Positions 25,031-38,574 are shown, counted from the stretch's first letter. The stretch: 64,000 nt of DNA from Primulina eburnea (GCF_022965805.1 NC_133106.1:31857913-31921912); one strand, 5' to 3'. Translations and numbers: made by a program. Notes: generated by a model not told the origin, from the letters alone.

Positions 25031-25773
25031 AAAATTAATGACTACGAGTTTTCACGTCATAAAAAAACACTCAATTTTCCAAGAAATTAATCAGTCGTAT
25101 TTTGATTCTATGGCCAATCTTAAAAAAATGACCATTGTTTTGTTTATAAAAAATGTGCAGGGTCAGTTTTATGAAGGTCGTGCGCGTGATTTAGTAAAAA
25201 ACTCGATAAAATTAATGCATTTCGATTGAGCAAATGGCAGTTGACCTATAATTCAACAAAAAAAATATTTTCGGTAGTTTATATCCCATTTAATAAAATA
25301 TTGCCAATTGGATATGCCCAGATTGAATTTGAATTGAATGTCGGATTATTAAATCATAATTTTTATAGTATAATAATATATTAATTAAATTAAATAGCAT
25401 AATGTATCAAGGGACAAAAATCCTTTGGGTTGACAAACATCCTTTGGTCAAAGAACACAAATAAAAATTAATTGGGATTTTAAAACCCACTAATATTTAA
25501 TCTTAAAATAAGCTATTTTATATAAAGATTCGTTTTGGTAACTTCTTCATGAATATGTTTGTACATATATAATCGAATATGAAACATTTTTTTTTAATCA
25601 TGAAATCTTCTTTATCCTACTAAGTGAGATCATGTACGTCATTGTGTTCTCCTCCTATTATTTCTTTATCTATCTTAAAAATAAAATAAATAAAAATTAT
25701 AATATGCATGCCATTTATGGTGAATTAATATTATGATATGATAGAAGGATAAAATGAAATTATTATTTACCAT
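25031..25773. other. Intergenic DNA, nothing recognised
   Basis: AT-rich; the open frame 25038-25229 has no family resemblance. Confidence 0.4.
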
Positions 25774-26500
25774 AAGGATGGCAACAGGACGAGTGTGGTC
25801 AAACCAAGACCGCCCCACTCCTAGAGGTGTCAATCAGGTGGGTTGGGTCGGGTTTCGGGTCAACCCGTAAATTTTTTTTTTATTTTTTTTCAACCCGAAC
25901 ACGAACCCGTATAATCCGACTTAACCTGACTAACCCGCCTAACCCGAATTTTATTAATATTTTTAAATTTTTTAAAAAAAGATTAATGAAAAAAATTCAG
26001 AAAAATAAAATAATAATAATAATATTTTAATTTAAACACATAATAACAAAATTTTCGATTTAAATTTGAAAGTTTAATCGTAGAAAATAAAAGTATATGT
26101 TTATTAAATCAAATAAAAAATTGTTAAAAAAATAAAAATATGCAAAATAAATATTAAATGATGAAAATTTATCATATAAATATACAGTAAATTTTGTTCA
26201 AACATATAATATATAAAAATATAGGTAATATTTTCAAAAAAAAGTTCGCGGGTTACCCAACCCGAAACTCGCCTAACATGGCACTAACCCGAATCCACCC
26301 AACCCGAACCCTAAAAACCCCAACCCGAACCTGATTTTTTTCGTGTTGGGTCGTGTCGGGTTGACGAGTCGTGTCGCATTTTGACACCCCTACCCACTCC
26401 ACTAAGAAAAATTAAGACAAGAACATGTCTCGCCACGCCTCAAAACCCGACGTGTTCAATCTAGGTTGGACTCGCGGACCCGCTATACATTTAATATAAG
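25774..26500. mobile_element. Older hAT-like repeat that received a second element
   Basis: AAGGATGGCAACAGGACGAG on the left, and GGCCTCA/AAACCCG/GGACCCGC-type sequence up to about 26500 on the right, look like one degenerate GC-rich repeat cut by the 571-bp element at 25822-26392. Outer ends are not defined. Confidence 0.4.
25822..26392. mobile_element. Non-autonomous hAT-like element, 571 bp, perfect 8-bp target duplication
   Basis: Inverted ends TAGAGGTGTCAA and, reversed, TAGGGGTGTCAA, with GGGTTGGGTCGGGTT-type subterminal words on both sides. The target CCCACTCC is present exactly at 25814-25821 and 26393-26400. The frame 25827-26030 reads through the subterminal repeat and is not a gene. 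Confidence 0.85.
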
Positions 26501-26524
26501 ATATCATATAGTTTTGCTATCCTG

Positions 26525-26638
26525 TCCACCAATTGTGTCAATATATATGTTCATCAATGACGTGTTACTAACCTATTGGATGTAATGAAGCATATTAATT
26601 TTTTGTATAAAATAGGTGAGTGACACCTCATTGGTGGA
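26525..26638. repeat. Stem-loop MITE, about 114 bp
   Basis: Ends TCCACCAATTGTGTCA and TGACACCTCATTGGTGGA are inverted repeats; an inner CCTATTGGAT/AATAGGTGAG pair resembles the elements at 40507 and 42740. Confidence 0.6.
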
Positions 26639-26920
26639 AACAAAAGTCGACACAATATCTAATATATGTATACATATATATAGTGTACATATTATGTATA
26701 TAAATATATAATATGCATATATACACGAGGCAGGTTAACCCAAACTCGAGACATGACTTGGCCCAACCCGAATCTTGTGTGACTGAGTTTTAACCCATGA
26801 GTTTGACACAGCTCAGTGACATATTTGATTACGCACGAGTGAAATTCACTTTATATATCTTAAATTATCAAAATAATATTTATAGAGGCCTATCGTTTGA
26901 CAATATAGATACAGCAAAAA

Positions 26921-27075
26921 GACAAAAACTTGTGTGAGATCGTGTCACGGATCGTATTTGTGAGACGAATATCTTATTTGGGTCACGAATGAAAAAGTAC
27001 TATTTTTATATGGTTCATTATTTGGGTATGGTTGACCCGTCTCACGGATTGAGACGGTCTTATATGAGACTCACT
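26921..27075 (-). repeat. 182-bp palindrome-rich element, shortened copy
   Basis: Runs from GACAAAAACTTGTGTGAG to GAGACTCACTC. The inner hairpin arm is shortened. The flanks CAGCAAAAA and TAATAAAAA match only in part. Confidence 0.8.
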
Positions 27076-27448
27076 CTAATAAAAATGATAAAAAAAATAT
27101 TAAACAATCGACCTTATTGTAAAACATTATCGTTTATTATTTTTAAAATCCAAAATTTGGAACCAAGACTTGACTCTCACACAAGTGCCATTTTTTTCGT
27201 TTTCGAGCACACACAACCGAAGGCAAAGTTTGCCAGAACAGCACACACACCACAAGGTTTATGTGGCGCGTGGGTATACACACCCCTACGACCGACAGAG
27301 TAGCAACAGTCAACTCTTCAAATCTTATTATATATCAAAGAACATGACGGATGCCGACACTTGTTGGAGTTGTGAAATATACCAGTTTTTTTTCATCTGT
27401 AATAATTTTGATATCTCCCCCAAAGTTTCAATGAAATTTGTTCAGTAT
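27076..27448. other. Intergenic DNA, nothing recognised
   Basis: Frames 26989-27463 are driven partly by the neighbouring repeat; no family resemblance. Confidence 0.4.
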
Positions 27449-27583
27449 GATTTATTTGATTAATATGATTTTTAAATTATTATATCAAATTGAAGTTTGT
27501 TTAATGTGCATTGAACGATTTATTTGATAATATGATTTTTAAATTATTACGTTAGATCGAAGTTTATCTAATGTGTATTGAAT
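27449..27583. repeat. Tandem duplication, about 67-bp unit
   Basis: Two copies (27449-27516 and 27517-27583), each starting GATTTATTTGAT and ending GT(G/A)CATTGAA-like or GTGTATTGAA; about 85 percent alike by eye. Confidence 0.75.
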
Positions 27584-27799
27584 AACAAGATTCTCACATC
27601 AAATAAATATAATGGAACAAATTTTTGAAAATAATCTGATACAAAAATGAAAAGCAAACTTGTACAATTTTAGCAGTACAAGATAATCGTGGTATTAGAT
27701 TTTGCAACATCAGATTTAGAAGGAGAGGTAATTCTAAATGGAGTAATAATATTTTTTTAACAGATTATTTAAAAAAAAATTAACTGATATATATTCCTT

Positions 27800-28224
27800 C
27801 TACCAAAGTTCAAGAAATGACACCGAATCGCTAATCGTTCCTTCAATCGAAATCACTGCTCTCTTCCACGGTTCCACCTAAATCTAACAACCTCCTTCCA
27901 TCAAACCCTAATTCCAAGAGTTTTCCCAGAAGGGATTTTCAAACGGGAATCAAACCCACGTAGAAATCAGGAAAAAGAAAAGAATTGTTTACTCTCTGAT
28001 CCAATCGAGTGATTATGGATACTGTGTTGAAAATTTCTGAAATCCCATTTGGTTTTTTTTTTTTTGCAAAATCTTGGACTCATCGAAGCAATAATTGTTA
28101 TTGTGGTGTGATTTTAGCTCATGTTATTTGAGTGAGTTGCTGTTTTTTTTTTGTTGATAAAATTGCTTCGACATTTGTAAATCAATATTCATTCCATGCT
28201 ACAAGAGCCATATCGAGATTCCAG
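27800..28224 (+). promoter_or_regulatory. 5' leader region of the GT14 gene, with an upstream ORF
   Basis: This GC-richer stretch is likely transcribed leader. An ATG at 28016 opens a frame of about 38 codons (MDTVLKISEIPFGFFFF...) that stops before the main start at 28225, and short further ATGs follow. If not spliced out, they could lower translation of the main frame. Confidence 0.4.
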
Positions 28225-30806
28225 ATGGGAGCTGAAAGGAAATGGCTATTCTCCCTCTTTTCTGCTGCTTTCATCTCATTTCTCATATTCTTATCGTTTA
28301 TTTCGGGATTCAGCTCCTCATACAATAATACCTTTTCATCCCACAAGCCGTTTGATTCGACGGTTCTTCACGGGCCAGGCCACCCCCCGGCTTTTGCCTA
28401 TTACATTTTCGGTGGACGAGGGGACGGTGAGCGGATTTTCCGTTTGTTGTTAGCGGTTTACCATCCTAGGAATAGGTATTTACTACATATTTCGGCGGAT
28501 GGCGGCGATGAGGAGAGAGCAAGGCTGGCGGCATTGGTGAAGTCAGTGCCAGCAGTTCGGGGCTTTGAGAACGTGGATGTATTCGGGAAGCCCGATCCAA
28601 ATACTTACATGGGTTCCACTAATATTGCTGCTATCTTGAGGGCTGCAGCTGTTTTGTTGAAGGTGGGCGGAGGGTGGGATTGGTTTTTAACTCTCAGTGC
28701 TATGGATTATCCGTTGGTTACGCAAGATGGTATGCTAATTCTATCTAGCTTCATGTTTAGAACCGGTGTTTTGCTTGTTTATTTTCATCGTAGTTTGTGG
28801 TTTGATAAGAATTCCTGTTTTGTTTTCATCTTGGTGCAACGTTGAGGGGCCGCATTTTGTGTTTCAATCTCACATGCTTCTTTTTTTTTAATGTAGTTAT
28901 GGGATGGTTGAATCTTGATATTGGTTGCTATTTTCACAGAATAATTACTTTGATTGTATATGGAATGTGTTAATCTTTTGGTGCCATTAGCTTAGGCTGA
29001 TACTCCGTTTGCAATTACTAGTGTTTATATATGATGTTTCGGATAATTAAATTCTGCATGATGCGTTGATACAATTGGGTTTTGAAGTTTTACCTTTGGT
29101 TTGTATGTTGTTTCGAAGTTTGTGGATTGGAAGGTTTTACCGTCAGCCAATTTTGACTGCTCACTAACCAAAGGGAAGAGTCTTTCCCGTATCTTGATGC
29201 AATTAAATAATACTTTGATGAAATTTATCTGAAGATATTCATAATTATGTTAAGGTAAATGCTCTCCACCATGCATGCTAGTATTGCATTTGTAATTTTT
29301 GTATGTTTTAGTTAAATCCTGTATCTGCAAATGCTTTTTGTAAATCAGTACTCTAGATCAGGACTGAGGAGCAACTTACTATAGAGACTCTATTTTTTGC
29401 CAAAATTGTCATCTGAGAAATGATGCATATGTCAAAAATTTTGATCGAACTTGCACCTTAAATATATATTTCAGTCCTGTTTATGCTACCGAAAGTCCCT
29501 ATAGATACTGTTTACTTTATACTGGTTGTTTGTCAAATTGATTATTTGTTAGAAATCCTGACCCCATCATATTCTCTTAAGAAATGGAACTGCCTTGAGT
29601 TACTGAATGCATTTTTACATTGAACTTTTTCATGATTACTGCCGTGGGGTATAACTTCCCTTTAGGTCGTAATGCTTTGGGTTCTGGTTTGATACTGCAC
29701 TTTATTGAAATGAAGTGCTGATGAATTTTTAGTCACACATTCACTTGGCTCTTCGCTGAATGGGAAATTGGAACTTAAGAGTTGTGATAGCACATATGAT
29801 GCCTTTGTTCAAAAATTACTTGAAGAGCTATCACGCCATCAAAATTATTGTCATTTGAATTTCTCTCAGCTATCAATCTCGCTAATTCTGCCAAGTTTCC
29901 GGTTTTTGCTTTCAGACTTGTCCCATGTGTTCTCATCAGTTAAGAGAGACCTGAACTTTATCGATCACACTAGTGATTTGGGTTGGAAAGAGTATGCACA
30001 TTCTTACTGCTTAGCTGTTATCATTATGCATTGTAATTCTCCTATTACTCATGCTCAATCTACTTCTCGTCATTTCAGGGGTCAAAGAATTGAACCAATT
30101 GTAGTTGACCCAGGAATTTACTTGGCCAGAAGGACTAAAATTTTTCACGCAACTGAAAAGCGGCCAATGCCTGAGGCTTTCAAAGTTTTCACGGGTAAGT
30201 GTATGTATACTTCGGTCACGGTCAGGTTTCTAACATCAACCGAATCTATCTGGTCAATTGCTCGCATCAAACCATTTTTTATACTTTCCAGGTTCTCCAT
30301 GGGTTGTCTTGAGTCGATCCTTCCTCGAATTTTGTGTTTGCGGTTGGGATAATCTTCCACGAACCATTCTAATGTATGTTAATAATGTTGTCTTGTCCCA
30401 AGAGGTCTATTTCCACTCGGTTGTCTGCAATTCACCCCAGTTCAAAAACACGACCGTGAATTCCGACTTGAGGTATTTTGTTTGGGATGATCCTCCTAAA
30501 ATGGAACCCCATTACCTCAACACTTCGGATTATGATGAAATGGCTAAAAGTGGGGCTGCTTTTGCAAGACAGTTTGAAAAAGATCAGCCAGTGCTAGACA
30601 TGATTGATAGAAAGATCCTCATGCGTGGCCGTAACAGAGCGACGCCCGGTGCTTGGTGCAAAGGCAGACAAAGCTTGTTGATGGATCCATGTTCACAATG
30701 GGGTAATGTGAATGTTGTGAAGCCGGGACCCCGGGTCAAGATTTTTGATGAGTCCATAAAAAAACTTATCAGTGATTGGAACTCAGAGTTAGATACCTGC
30801 ACCTGA
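28225..30806 (+). CDS. GT14 (core-2/I-branching type) glycosyltransferase, 403 aa
   Basis: Exons 28225-28729, 29916-29991, 30079-30194 and 30292-30806; all junctions are GT..AG and in phase, giving 1212 coding bases. The protein is type II: residues 7-28 are a hydrophobic anchor (WLFSLFSAAFISFLIFLSF), which would place it in the Golgi facing the lumen. The catalytic domain has the GT14 landmarks AYYIFGGRGDGERIFRLL, LHISADG, DWFLTLSAMDYPLVTQDDL, IVVDPGIYLARR, GSPWVVLSRSFLEFC and, near the C-terminus, GAWCKGRQSLLMDPCSQWG. Plant members tested so far are beta-glucuronosyltransferases acting on arabinogalactan-protein glycans (GlcAT14 group). That activity is inferred here from family, not shown. 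Length is typical. The first intron is about 1.2 kb and holds nothing recognised. Confidence 0.9.
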
Positions 30807-31959
30807 TACTTGATATGTGGAGAGAACACGTGACGTTCGAAAAGTTTTACCGTTCGCATTGAAAATCATCGCACGCTATTCTTTCGGGGGATTCTTCTCA
30901 TTCGAGTTTCTTGATTGTTAAATATCGTTCCCTGGAGTTCTACGTCTGGAGACGAAGTTATTCAAGATTCTTGGAGTAGAAGTATCGGAGAGTCCCTCGG
31001 TCATCTTTACACTTGAGAATCCTACCACATTGTCATTTTCTTGTCGTATGGGCAATATTTAATAGTTTCCGAGGATTCATTTGCACGCTTACAAGGGTAC
31101 GGGACCGGTTGGAGGTTCTCCACATAGAGAGCAAATGTATCCGTAAGCCACATTGTTGTAAACTTCGAACAATTTTTGTCTGATAGATGCTTTGATCTAG
31201 GTTCCACGATGATTTTGCTCGGTGTTGAACCATTAACGTTTGGCCAACTGGATTTACTCCATCAGTATATTTCGGTCTCTTTCTATTCATTCACAGAACC
31301 GTGGTGGTTTGATGCAGACTTTCCGGCATTTCAACAAGCCAATAATTTTAGATTCGAGTCCATCACTAGATCAACAGGGAATATTCTTCAAACAAAAATC
31401 AAACTGGATTTTATAAAGTTTATTAAAAAAAATAATTAATGTTTTTTAAAATAAAAATCCCGAGTTTTTTCAATTTGGATGAATGACCAAGTCAGAGATT
31501 TCTTTAGTCAAATTAATCCATATTTGTTGTGCCTTGATATCAAACGTTGACCGAGGCATTTAAATTGAATCTTTTTTTTCCCCTTATTAATGCAGAACAT
31601 TGTGATTAAAGATGCTACCAAACTGGATTAAAGCAGTTCCGGATTATGTGTTGATGGAACTGAAACAATTTTGTGAATAAATAACACAATTTACTGGATG
31701 AGGATTATATATGGACATCAACTGCTAATATAATAAAATCTCAATAAATTAATAATTGATAAATTATTATATATCTAAAATAATTTTTTTTAGATATAAT
31801 GGGTTGTCTTATAATTTTCGACAGTAGATACTTGAAATTTCTATGTTATTTTTTTTTAAAAAAATAAAATTTAGGGTGGTTTTGTTAAAGTTTTGATGAA
31901 GAAAAATATGAGAGATTATCTTTAAGTTATAGTTTAAAGAAAAAAACTAGACGACCGTA
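30807..31959. other. 3' region of the GT14 gene and spacer
   Basis: The first few hundred bases are moderately GC-rich and probably 3' UTR; the rest is AT-rich. The frames 31022-31439 have no family support. Confidence 0.4.
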
Positions 31960-32303
31960 CCAGATACCAAAATCAACTGAGAAGCTGAATCTGCATCCAT
32001 TCTCTTACTATGGCATCCCTCTTTCAGAAATTTCAAGAGGTAATTTCTCGCTGCTGCTTCAGTATAACCCTAATCTTGATTTAGAGATGCTGTTATAATC
32101 AGCATTCCGAATGTTTATATGTATTGCTTAATTAGGCAGTGAAGGTGCTTGAGAGAAGTCCGACGTTTGCTATGAATGGACGACATCTGCAGTTTGAAGC
32201 CGATATCTATCGCCCCATTGAAAGATCAAATCTTTATCATTCTCCTTTGAGAAATGCCAGCAGCACGCCAAACCCAGATAACAAAATCAACCGAGAAGCT
32301 GAA
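31960..32303 (+). repeat. 30-bp direct repeats bounding the borrowed 5' piece of the PPR gene
   Basis: 31960-31989 and 32274-32303 match at 28 of 30 positions (both contain CAAAATCAA and GAGAAGCTGAA). The right copy is PPR coding sequence; the left copy lies just upstream of exon 1. The segment between them carries exon 1, intron 1 and the part of exon 2 shared with the SETD9-like gene. Confidence 0.85.
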
Positions 32304-33653
32304 AGAATATGTAAAATCGTATCGGAGATGGGTAATTTTACAAATATTGGATCTTCTCTGGACGATGCTAATTTTAGTGATTTGTCGCCAAGTCTAGTGC
32401 TACAAGTGTTGAATAAACTCAACAATTCCGGAACTATGGCGCTATCATTTTTCCGGTGGGCTGAGAAGCAGAGAAGTTTCCAGCACACGCTAGAGTGCTA
32501 CAATGCTCTCATTGAATCGTTAGGGAGAATCAAGCAGTTCACAGTGGTGTGGATTTTGGTGGATGAGATGAAAAATAATGGATTTTTATCAAAAGAGACT
32601 TTTGCTCTTGTTTCAAGGAGGCTCGCTAGGGCGAGAAGGGTGAATGAGGCTATAGAGGCATTTGAGAGAATGGAGAAGAGGTATGGATTGAAGCCTGATT
32701 TGCTAGACTATAATAGGTTGCTTGATACTTTGAGCAAATCTAGGCATGTGGAGAAGGCTCAAGAATTGTTTGATACATGGAAAAATCGGAAGTTTGTGCC
32801 GGATATTAAGTCGTATGCTGTGTTGTTGGAAGGGTGGGGTGAGAGATGTAATTTTCTAAGGCTTAATGAGGTTTATCTTGAGATGCAAGGGGAAGGATTC
32901 GAGCCTGATGTTGTGACATATGGAATCTTGATGAATGCCCATTTTAAAGCTAAACGCCACGATAAAGCAGTTGCCTTATTTTACGAAATGAGTGGCAAAA
33001 ATTTAAAGTCAACACCTCATATATATTGTACTTTGATCAATGGTTTGGGGGTGGAGAAGAGATTGGACGAAGCTATCGAGTTTTTCAACTTGTACAAAAG
33101 TGATTGTGTTATGGAAGCCCCTACTTATAATGCGATGGTTGGTGCTTATTGTTGGTCAATGCGGATTCACGATGCTTATGCGATAGTTGATGAGATGAAA
33201 AAAAGTGGGATTGGACCGAATCCACGAACATATGATATTATCTTACATCATCTTGTAAAGGCCGGTAGAACGAGTGAGGCATGTAGCACTTTTGAGAGAA
33301 TGAGAGATGAGTTGGGAGTTGAACCGAATTTAAGTACGTACGAGATCATGGTCAGGATGTTTTGCAACGGGGGGCAAATGGATATGGCATTGAAAATTTG
33401 GGATCAGATGAGGTCTTGTGGGGTGATTCCGGGGATGCATATGTTTTTGGCTTTGATTAATGGTTTGTGCGACCAAAAAAGGGTGGGCGAGGCGTGTGAA
33501 TACCTTCAAGAAATGTTAGACATGGGTATTAGGCCTCCAGAGTTTTTGTTCAAACGATTGAAACGGGGTTTGCTTGATGAGGGTAACACAGATATTGTCA
33601 TTGTATTGGATGGTAAAATCAAGAAATTAAGAGATTCTCCATTGTTTGGTTAA
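32010..33653 (+). CDS. P-class pentatricopeptide repeat protein with borrowed N-terminus, 515 aa
   Basis: Exon 1 is 32010-32039 ([10 protein letters not shown]) and exon 2 is 32136-33653, joined by a 96-bp GT..AG intron. Without exon 1 the long frame has no ATG until well inside. Ten 34-36 residue PPR motifs fill about residues 125-480, for example YNALIESLGRIKQF, YNRLLDTLSKSRHVEKAQ, YGILMNAHFKAKRHDKA and YNAMVGAYCWSMRIHDAY. There is no E or DYW extension, so it is P class: such proteins bind organellar RNA through motif residues 5 and 35. The repeats resemble the Arabidopsis At1g71060 type (from memory). Residues 1-34 match the start of the SETD9-like protein encoded 2.4 kb downstream at 29 of 34 positions, intron included. 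Whether that start still directs the protein to mitochondria or plastids is open. Confidence 0.85.
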
Positions 33654-34456
33654 CTTTTTTGGCAACTTTTCTCAATAGCAGTGTTCAAGAATGAAGCGCA
33701 TAACCATGAGACATGGTTGTCTCTCTTTTTCCCTTTTAAAGATTCCTTTTTCTGATTTTCTTAAATAATTTTTTTACTATCGGCTCCAATTTGATCTAAT
33801 CCTACAATGTGGGATAAAATCTAGACATATTATGAAAACACACACAGAAAAGTGCAATTTTCTTGTTAACAACCTGCGAAAGTTATTATAAACCATACTA
33901 ATTTTGTGTTTGTAAGAACTTATTTTAAGTATTTTCAAGTTTTTAGTAAATAAAATGTCTGTAAATTATACACAGAAGTTGAAAATGATTTATAATAAGT
34001 TTTTGCAAATCTTATTTTATAGGTATACCATATTTAAAATACTAAATCATTTCAAAAACAGTAAATAAAATATGAAATTCTTAAGCTAACCTTGTAAGTT
34101 AATACAATTTTAGAGGTATACACAATATTAAAAATTTCATTTGTTCCCAATACAATTAATTTTGGGAGGAGGACAACAATAATCTAATCTATGTAAAATA
34201 AAAATTTTAAAAAGTAATAATTCCTTAGTTAGAAAGCCTATTAAAATAAAAAAAATGTTGCAAAAGTGAATCAATTTTGAATGTAATATTTTGTTAATAG
34301 ATTTTCTGTGATACATTTCATATATCTATTTATGTGAGATAATCAAATCGATTAATATTTAAAATTACATTTGAAGTATTTGCACGGCCACACCCCTTGT
34401 GTATTCTCAAATTACGGTCTCCAATTTGAACCCACGACCCTGATTTCTCCCTTCCA
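33654..34456. other. Spacer between the PPR and SETD9-like genes
   Basis: AT-rich; contains the 3' UTR of one gene and the promoter of the next. No clear TATA box was chosen. Confidence 0.4.
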
Positions 34457-37400
34457 ATGGCGTCTCTCTTCCAGAAATTTCAAGCGGTGATCTAAAGCTG
34501 ATGCTTCATTTTAACCCCAATTTTGGGTTTAGAACTTTAATTTAATCAACATGCAGAATAATCCTATGTATTGCTTTAATAGGCAGTGAAGGTGCTCGCG
34601 AGAAGTCCAACATTAGCTAAGAATGGACGGCAGCTTCAGTTTGAAGCTGATATCAATCGCCTTTTTCTCCATACTTGGTAACTGTCGTTTCAAATTTTTT
34701 TTACTTGTCATTTTTAAGTTCATGGCTTCATATTTGTTATGCTAATTTATCGATTTTGTTCGGTATTCGTGTTTTGATGGTAGGACGAGTGTTTTGCATT
34801 TGCAGCAAGCATACTGTTAAAGTATCTGAATTTAGATTTTGTGGTGAAAGTTGTCTTCCAGCAACCATTTACTTTAACGGAGTTTCGAAGTCGCTTATTA
34901 TTTTTGTGTTATTAGTATAATATTACATTGGAGCATGAAATAAATACGTTATGGTGAGATTGAGAAAGTGGATCTAACTAAATTCGGATTGAAACAATGT
35001 GCTGACAACAATGTTCATTGAATCTGGGATATCGTGATCTGTTGATCACCAATTCACAATGGATTGACAATGAGAGAAGTTTTTTTTTTCGCCGTTTAGT
35101 GTAAAAATAAATCCAAATTTTAAATAGGGCAAGTACAAAAGCATTGCCATTTTACAGTGGAGTCACACCCTTCATAATGGCGTGACTTAAATTTTTTCTG
35201 TTGTTGAAAAAATACACGAGCTCGAGGACCTTTAGATATGCTGCCCTGATGCAAAGCGTGATAATTAAATCCTTTTTACAAAAGTATTTTGGCAGCTATT
35301 AAGTGTTGGATCAGAGATGTTGTCTCCACATTTACAAAATCAACGTTAAATGCTTGTAGAAAAATCGCACTTGCTTTTTTCGATGATCTTTAGTACATTA
35401 TATGAAGATCAGTGTTCTGATTCTGTTGGCATTCCATTTGTATCGAATTTGAGTTATTGCAATGCGAATAGAGGTGGACTTTGCATGAACACAACTTTTA
35501 AAGATAAAAAACATTTGATAGCAGCAGTCAAGGACTTCTCAGTCAGGGATGCTTTTCGCGATTGCCAAGTTGTGAAAATCACGCAGACAAAATTAATTAA
35601 TAGGCCTTGCATCAGGGAATGATAGTTAAAGGTGGTCAAAGTCACGCCCTTTGTTAGGGTGTTGCTTTGAAACTGTCCCACCTCGTAAAATGAGGAGGGA
35701 CCATAGCATTTTTAAAAAAAAATTATTGAAGAGTCACGCCCACGTGACTCCAAAAATTATTAGTATTTGTTTTTTAAAAAAAGTAAGTGAAAGGTGTGAA
35801 CTTACATAAGATCACGCCCACGAAATGGCGCTCTACGGTGAAACGACAATGATGTCTTGCTTTTAAAAATGCTGGACTTAATTTTATGTTAAACCGTTGA
35901 AGAACCATGGACAAAAGGACGAATGAAACAGCAAAAAATGGTCAAAACAGGATAACAAGGTAGGTTCACTCTTGAACACAGATAAAATCTGCTCAATAAC
36001 TGAATGATATCAATATGAGGCAATTTGAGGACTCTTTTTTCCCCTACTACATTTGAGGCAAGAAATCAGAGAGCTTTTATATGGACTCATTCTTTTTTAC
36101 CTCTCTAAATCAAAAAGTGGTTCTTTATGATAACCTTGTTGCTAAGTTTTGTTAATGGCTTAAACCTTGTCTAGACAGTAATGACTCGCTTGTGGTGGTC
36201 TTTTCCAGTCATCGATCATTAATATGCATAGATCTGCCAAAGTCTTTGCCTTTTTCGTTCAATCAATATATTTGAATCATGAGTGCAATCATAACTGGTT
36301 CCTATGTAAATCCAGCTATCTTTTTTGTCCCATTAGAATGGTAATGGTGTTGCAAATATCCTACAATTCAATTCTTCTATTAGATAACATGTATCTCATC
36401 CTTAGTTTATAACATAGCATATTTCACATTTTATTTAACTTAATTCGTTGTGACAGTTTGGTCCATTTTCTTATGTAAAATACTCTATACTTAGCTATAA
36501 TCGTTTAGGAAAGAATGCCAGTGAAGCAGATGCCGACGAAATAATTGACATGGCCAGCAAGGTGTCACATTCTGAACAAGAGAAACAAGTTCAAGAAAAT
36601 ATTCATGAACAAGTCAGTACTTTTTGCAAATGTATGGATGACATTCTTCTTCCTGATTCAAAACTGGCTGATGACACACTTAACTTACTAGCTTCAGGAA
36701 GAAGTACTGCTCCTCGGCACAGTGGTCTTAGATTTGCTGTCGGTAGTAGCCCTCCATTACCTAATTATCCTTGTAAGTAACATTAGTGCTTTATCTCATT
36801 TATAGTTAAATTTAGCTAGCTGAAAATGAATTGTGCGGCATCTCGCTTGTCCAGTTGGTGAGTCTGCCTCTTCCCCTGTCATGTGTTAGGTACTTTCTAG
36901 GTGATATTATTGTTCCATAATATATGCATGATGTGTTCATGGAGTTGTTGGACCCTTTCGAAGATATATAGCAGATAGTAAAATGGGAGTTATTTGTTCT
37001 GTCTCACAAAGAAATTCTGGTTTTACATCCTTTGATTGCAAAGTGCTAAATAATACCCTTGATAACATGCAAAGAAGATAGAAATGATGATTAGTCATCC
37101 ACAAATCTCAAAGGTCTGATTTATTCACTCTTTCGTTAATTATATAATGCTTTTCTGCTCATAATGCCAGTGAAATCTACCTTAGCCAACACAAATCTAC
37201 TTTAGAGAGATTGGATCTCTCTATCTTTGTCATGAGAAAAAAAACCGATCAGCTACAATGGAAGGAAGCAGAGAAATCAACAGAAGAATGCCGTGATAGT
37301 GATACAACTTTATCCATTTTAGCATGTCTTTAGAGAAACTTCATAATAAGACTGGGTTGAAATCTTGCTACCTGACCATCATGGTAGATCTAGTGACCAC

Positions 37401-38574
37401 TATGGACCCTTTTTTTTCATGTGCGATCAAGTATAATTTCATGTGTTTGGCTCAATGATGATCATGGATATGCATGCCCACACTGTAACACTCATTAACC
37501 TAGCCATACATAAAGTTTGGTTCTAGGCGATAAAAACAATTTATTGTACAACAATTCATGTGACATGATTTGAGATATGGAATTTTATTGTTTTAAAATG
37601 GCCTTCTGTTCGTGGTATGCATATACGGCGATGCCAAATTAAGCAACTTGTAACAACCTTTTAAGATTATTTACATGGGTGTAGTACTTGTCGGCTTGTC
37701 CATATGTTCCTTTCTGCTTTTGCACACAGTTTCTTGATTATCCTTCTAAATTATTTTCAACACAGCTGTTGCTGCAACAAAGCCGTTAAGGCTGCATGAA
37801 GTGTCAACAAACCTCAAGGATCTCATTGGATACACTCTTGCAGTCAAGCCATCTCAAATTCAACATAAGGATGCCGGCCAAGGTTTATTCGTGGATGGTG
37901 AAGCTGATGTAGGTGCCGTAATTGCCTTTTACCCTGGCGTGGCATACTCACCTGCATATTACCGTTATATTCCTGGATATCCTAGAGTTGATTTACGAAA
38001 CCCATATTTGATCACGAGGTATGACGGAACTGTCATTAATGCTCAGCCTTGGGGTGCTGGTGGTGAAACTCGTGAGATATGGGATAACACAAACGCTTCA
38101 GAACCTAGATTAGATACTGAAGGTGGTGTGACTGGTTCAGATCGACTGTGGAAACTTCTCAATAAACCTCTAGATGGGACTCGAGTAGTGGGTAAAGGAG
38201 AAGTTTTGGAGAGGAGAAATCCTCTAGCCTTTGCTCATTTTGCCAACCATCCGGCCAAGGATATGAGCCCCAATGCTATGGTTTGCTCCTATGATTTTCC
38301 GCTAACTGAGAAGAACATGAGGACCTACATACCAAATATGTCATTTGGAAATGGAGGTGAAGTGAGAATGAAGAAATTTGGCACCTTTTGGTTCAAATCC
38401 TTGAAATCAAACATCACATCGAATATTCCTATTCTCAAATGTCTCGTTCTTGTGGCGACAAGGACAATTTCGAATGAAGAAGTTCTACTGAATTATCGGT
38501 TGAGCAACTTGAAGAATCGACCTTCATGGTATACTCCAGTTGATGAGGATGAGGATAGGAGAAGATGGAGCTAA
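34457..38574 (+). CDS. SETD9-like SET-domain protein, 403 aa
   Basis: Exons 34457-34486, 34583-34677, 36495-36772 and 37766-38574, total 1212 bases, in phase throughout; the exon 1 donor is a weak GTGATC. The N-terminus [18 protein letters not shown] leads into an alpha-helical region ([27 protein letters not shown]). The SET fold follows: [20 protein letters not shown] is the opening glycine-rich strand, [19 protein letters not shown] stands where SET enzymes have the NHxxxPN cofactor motif, and [11 protein letters not shown] matches the closing GEExxxxY block with its tyrosine. The closest animal relative by style is SETD9, a predicted lysine methyltransferase without an agreed substrate. 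Intron 2 is 1.8 kb and carries transposon debris. The first two exons have a second copy at the front of the upstream PPR gene. Confidence 0.85.
35130..35860 (+). mobile_element. Transposon debris in intron 2 of the SETD9-like gene, possibly MULE-derived
   Basis: The frame 35350-35622 contains [20 protein letters not shown] followed by QVVKITQTK. This resembles the N-terminal MuDR-type domain of plant Mutator-like transposases (F-x-D-K-x-x-L-x-x-A-V-K pattern). Around it, phrases such as GTCACGCC and GGCGTGAC recur on both strands. It is a short fragment with no catalytic part; the assignment is weak. Confidence 0.3.
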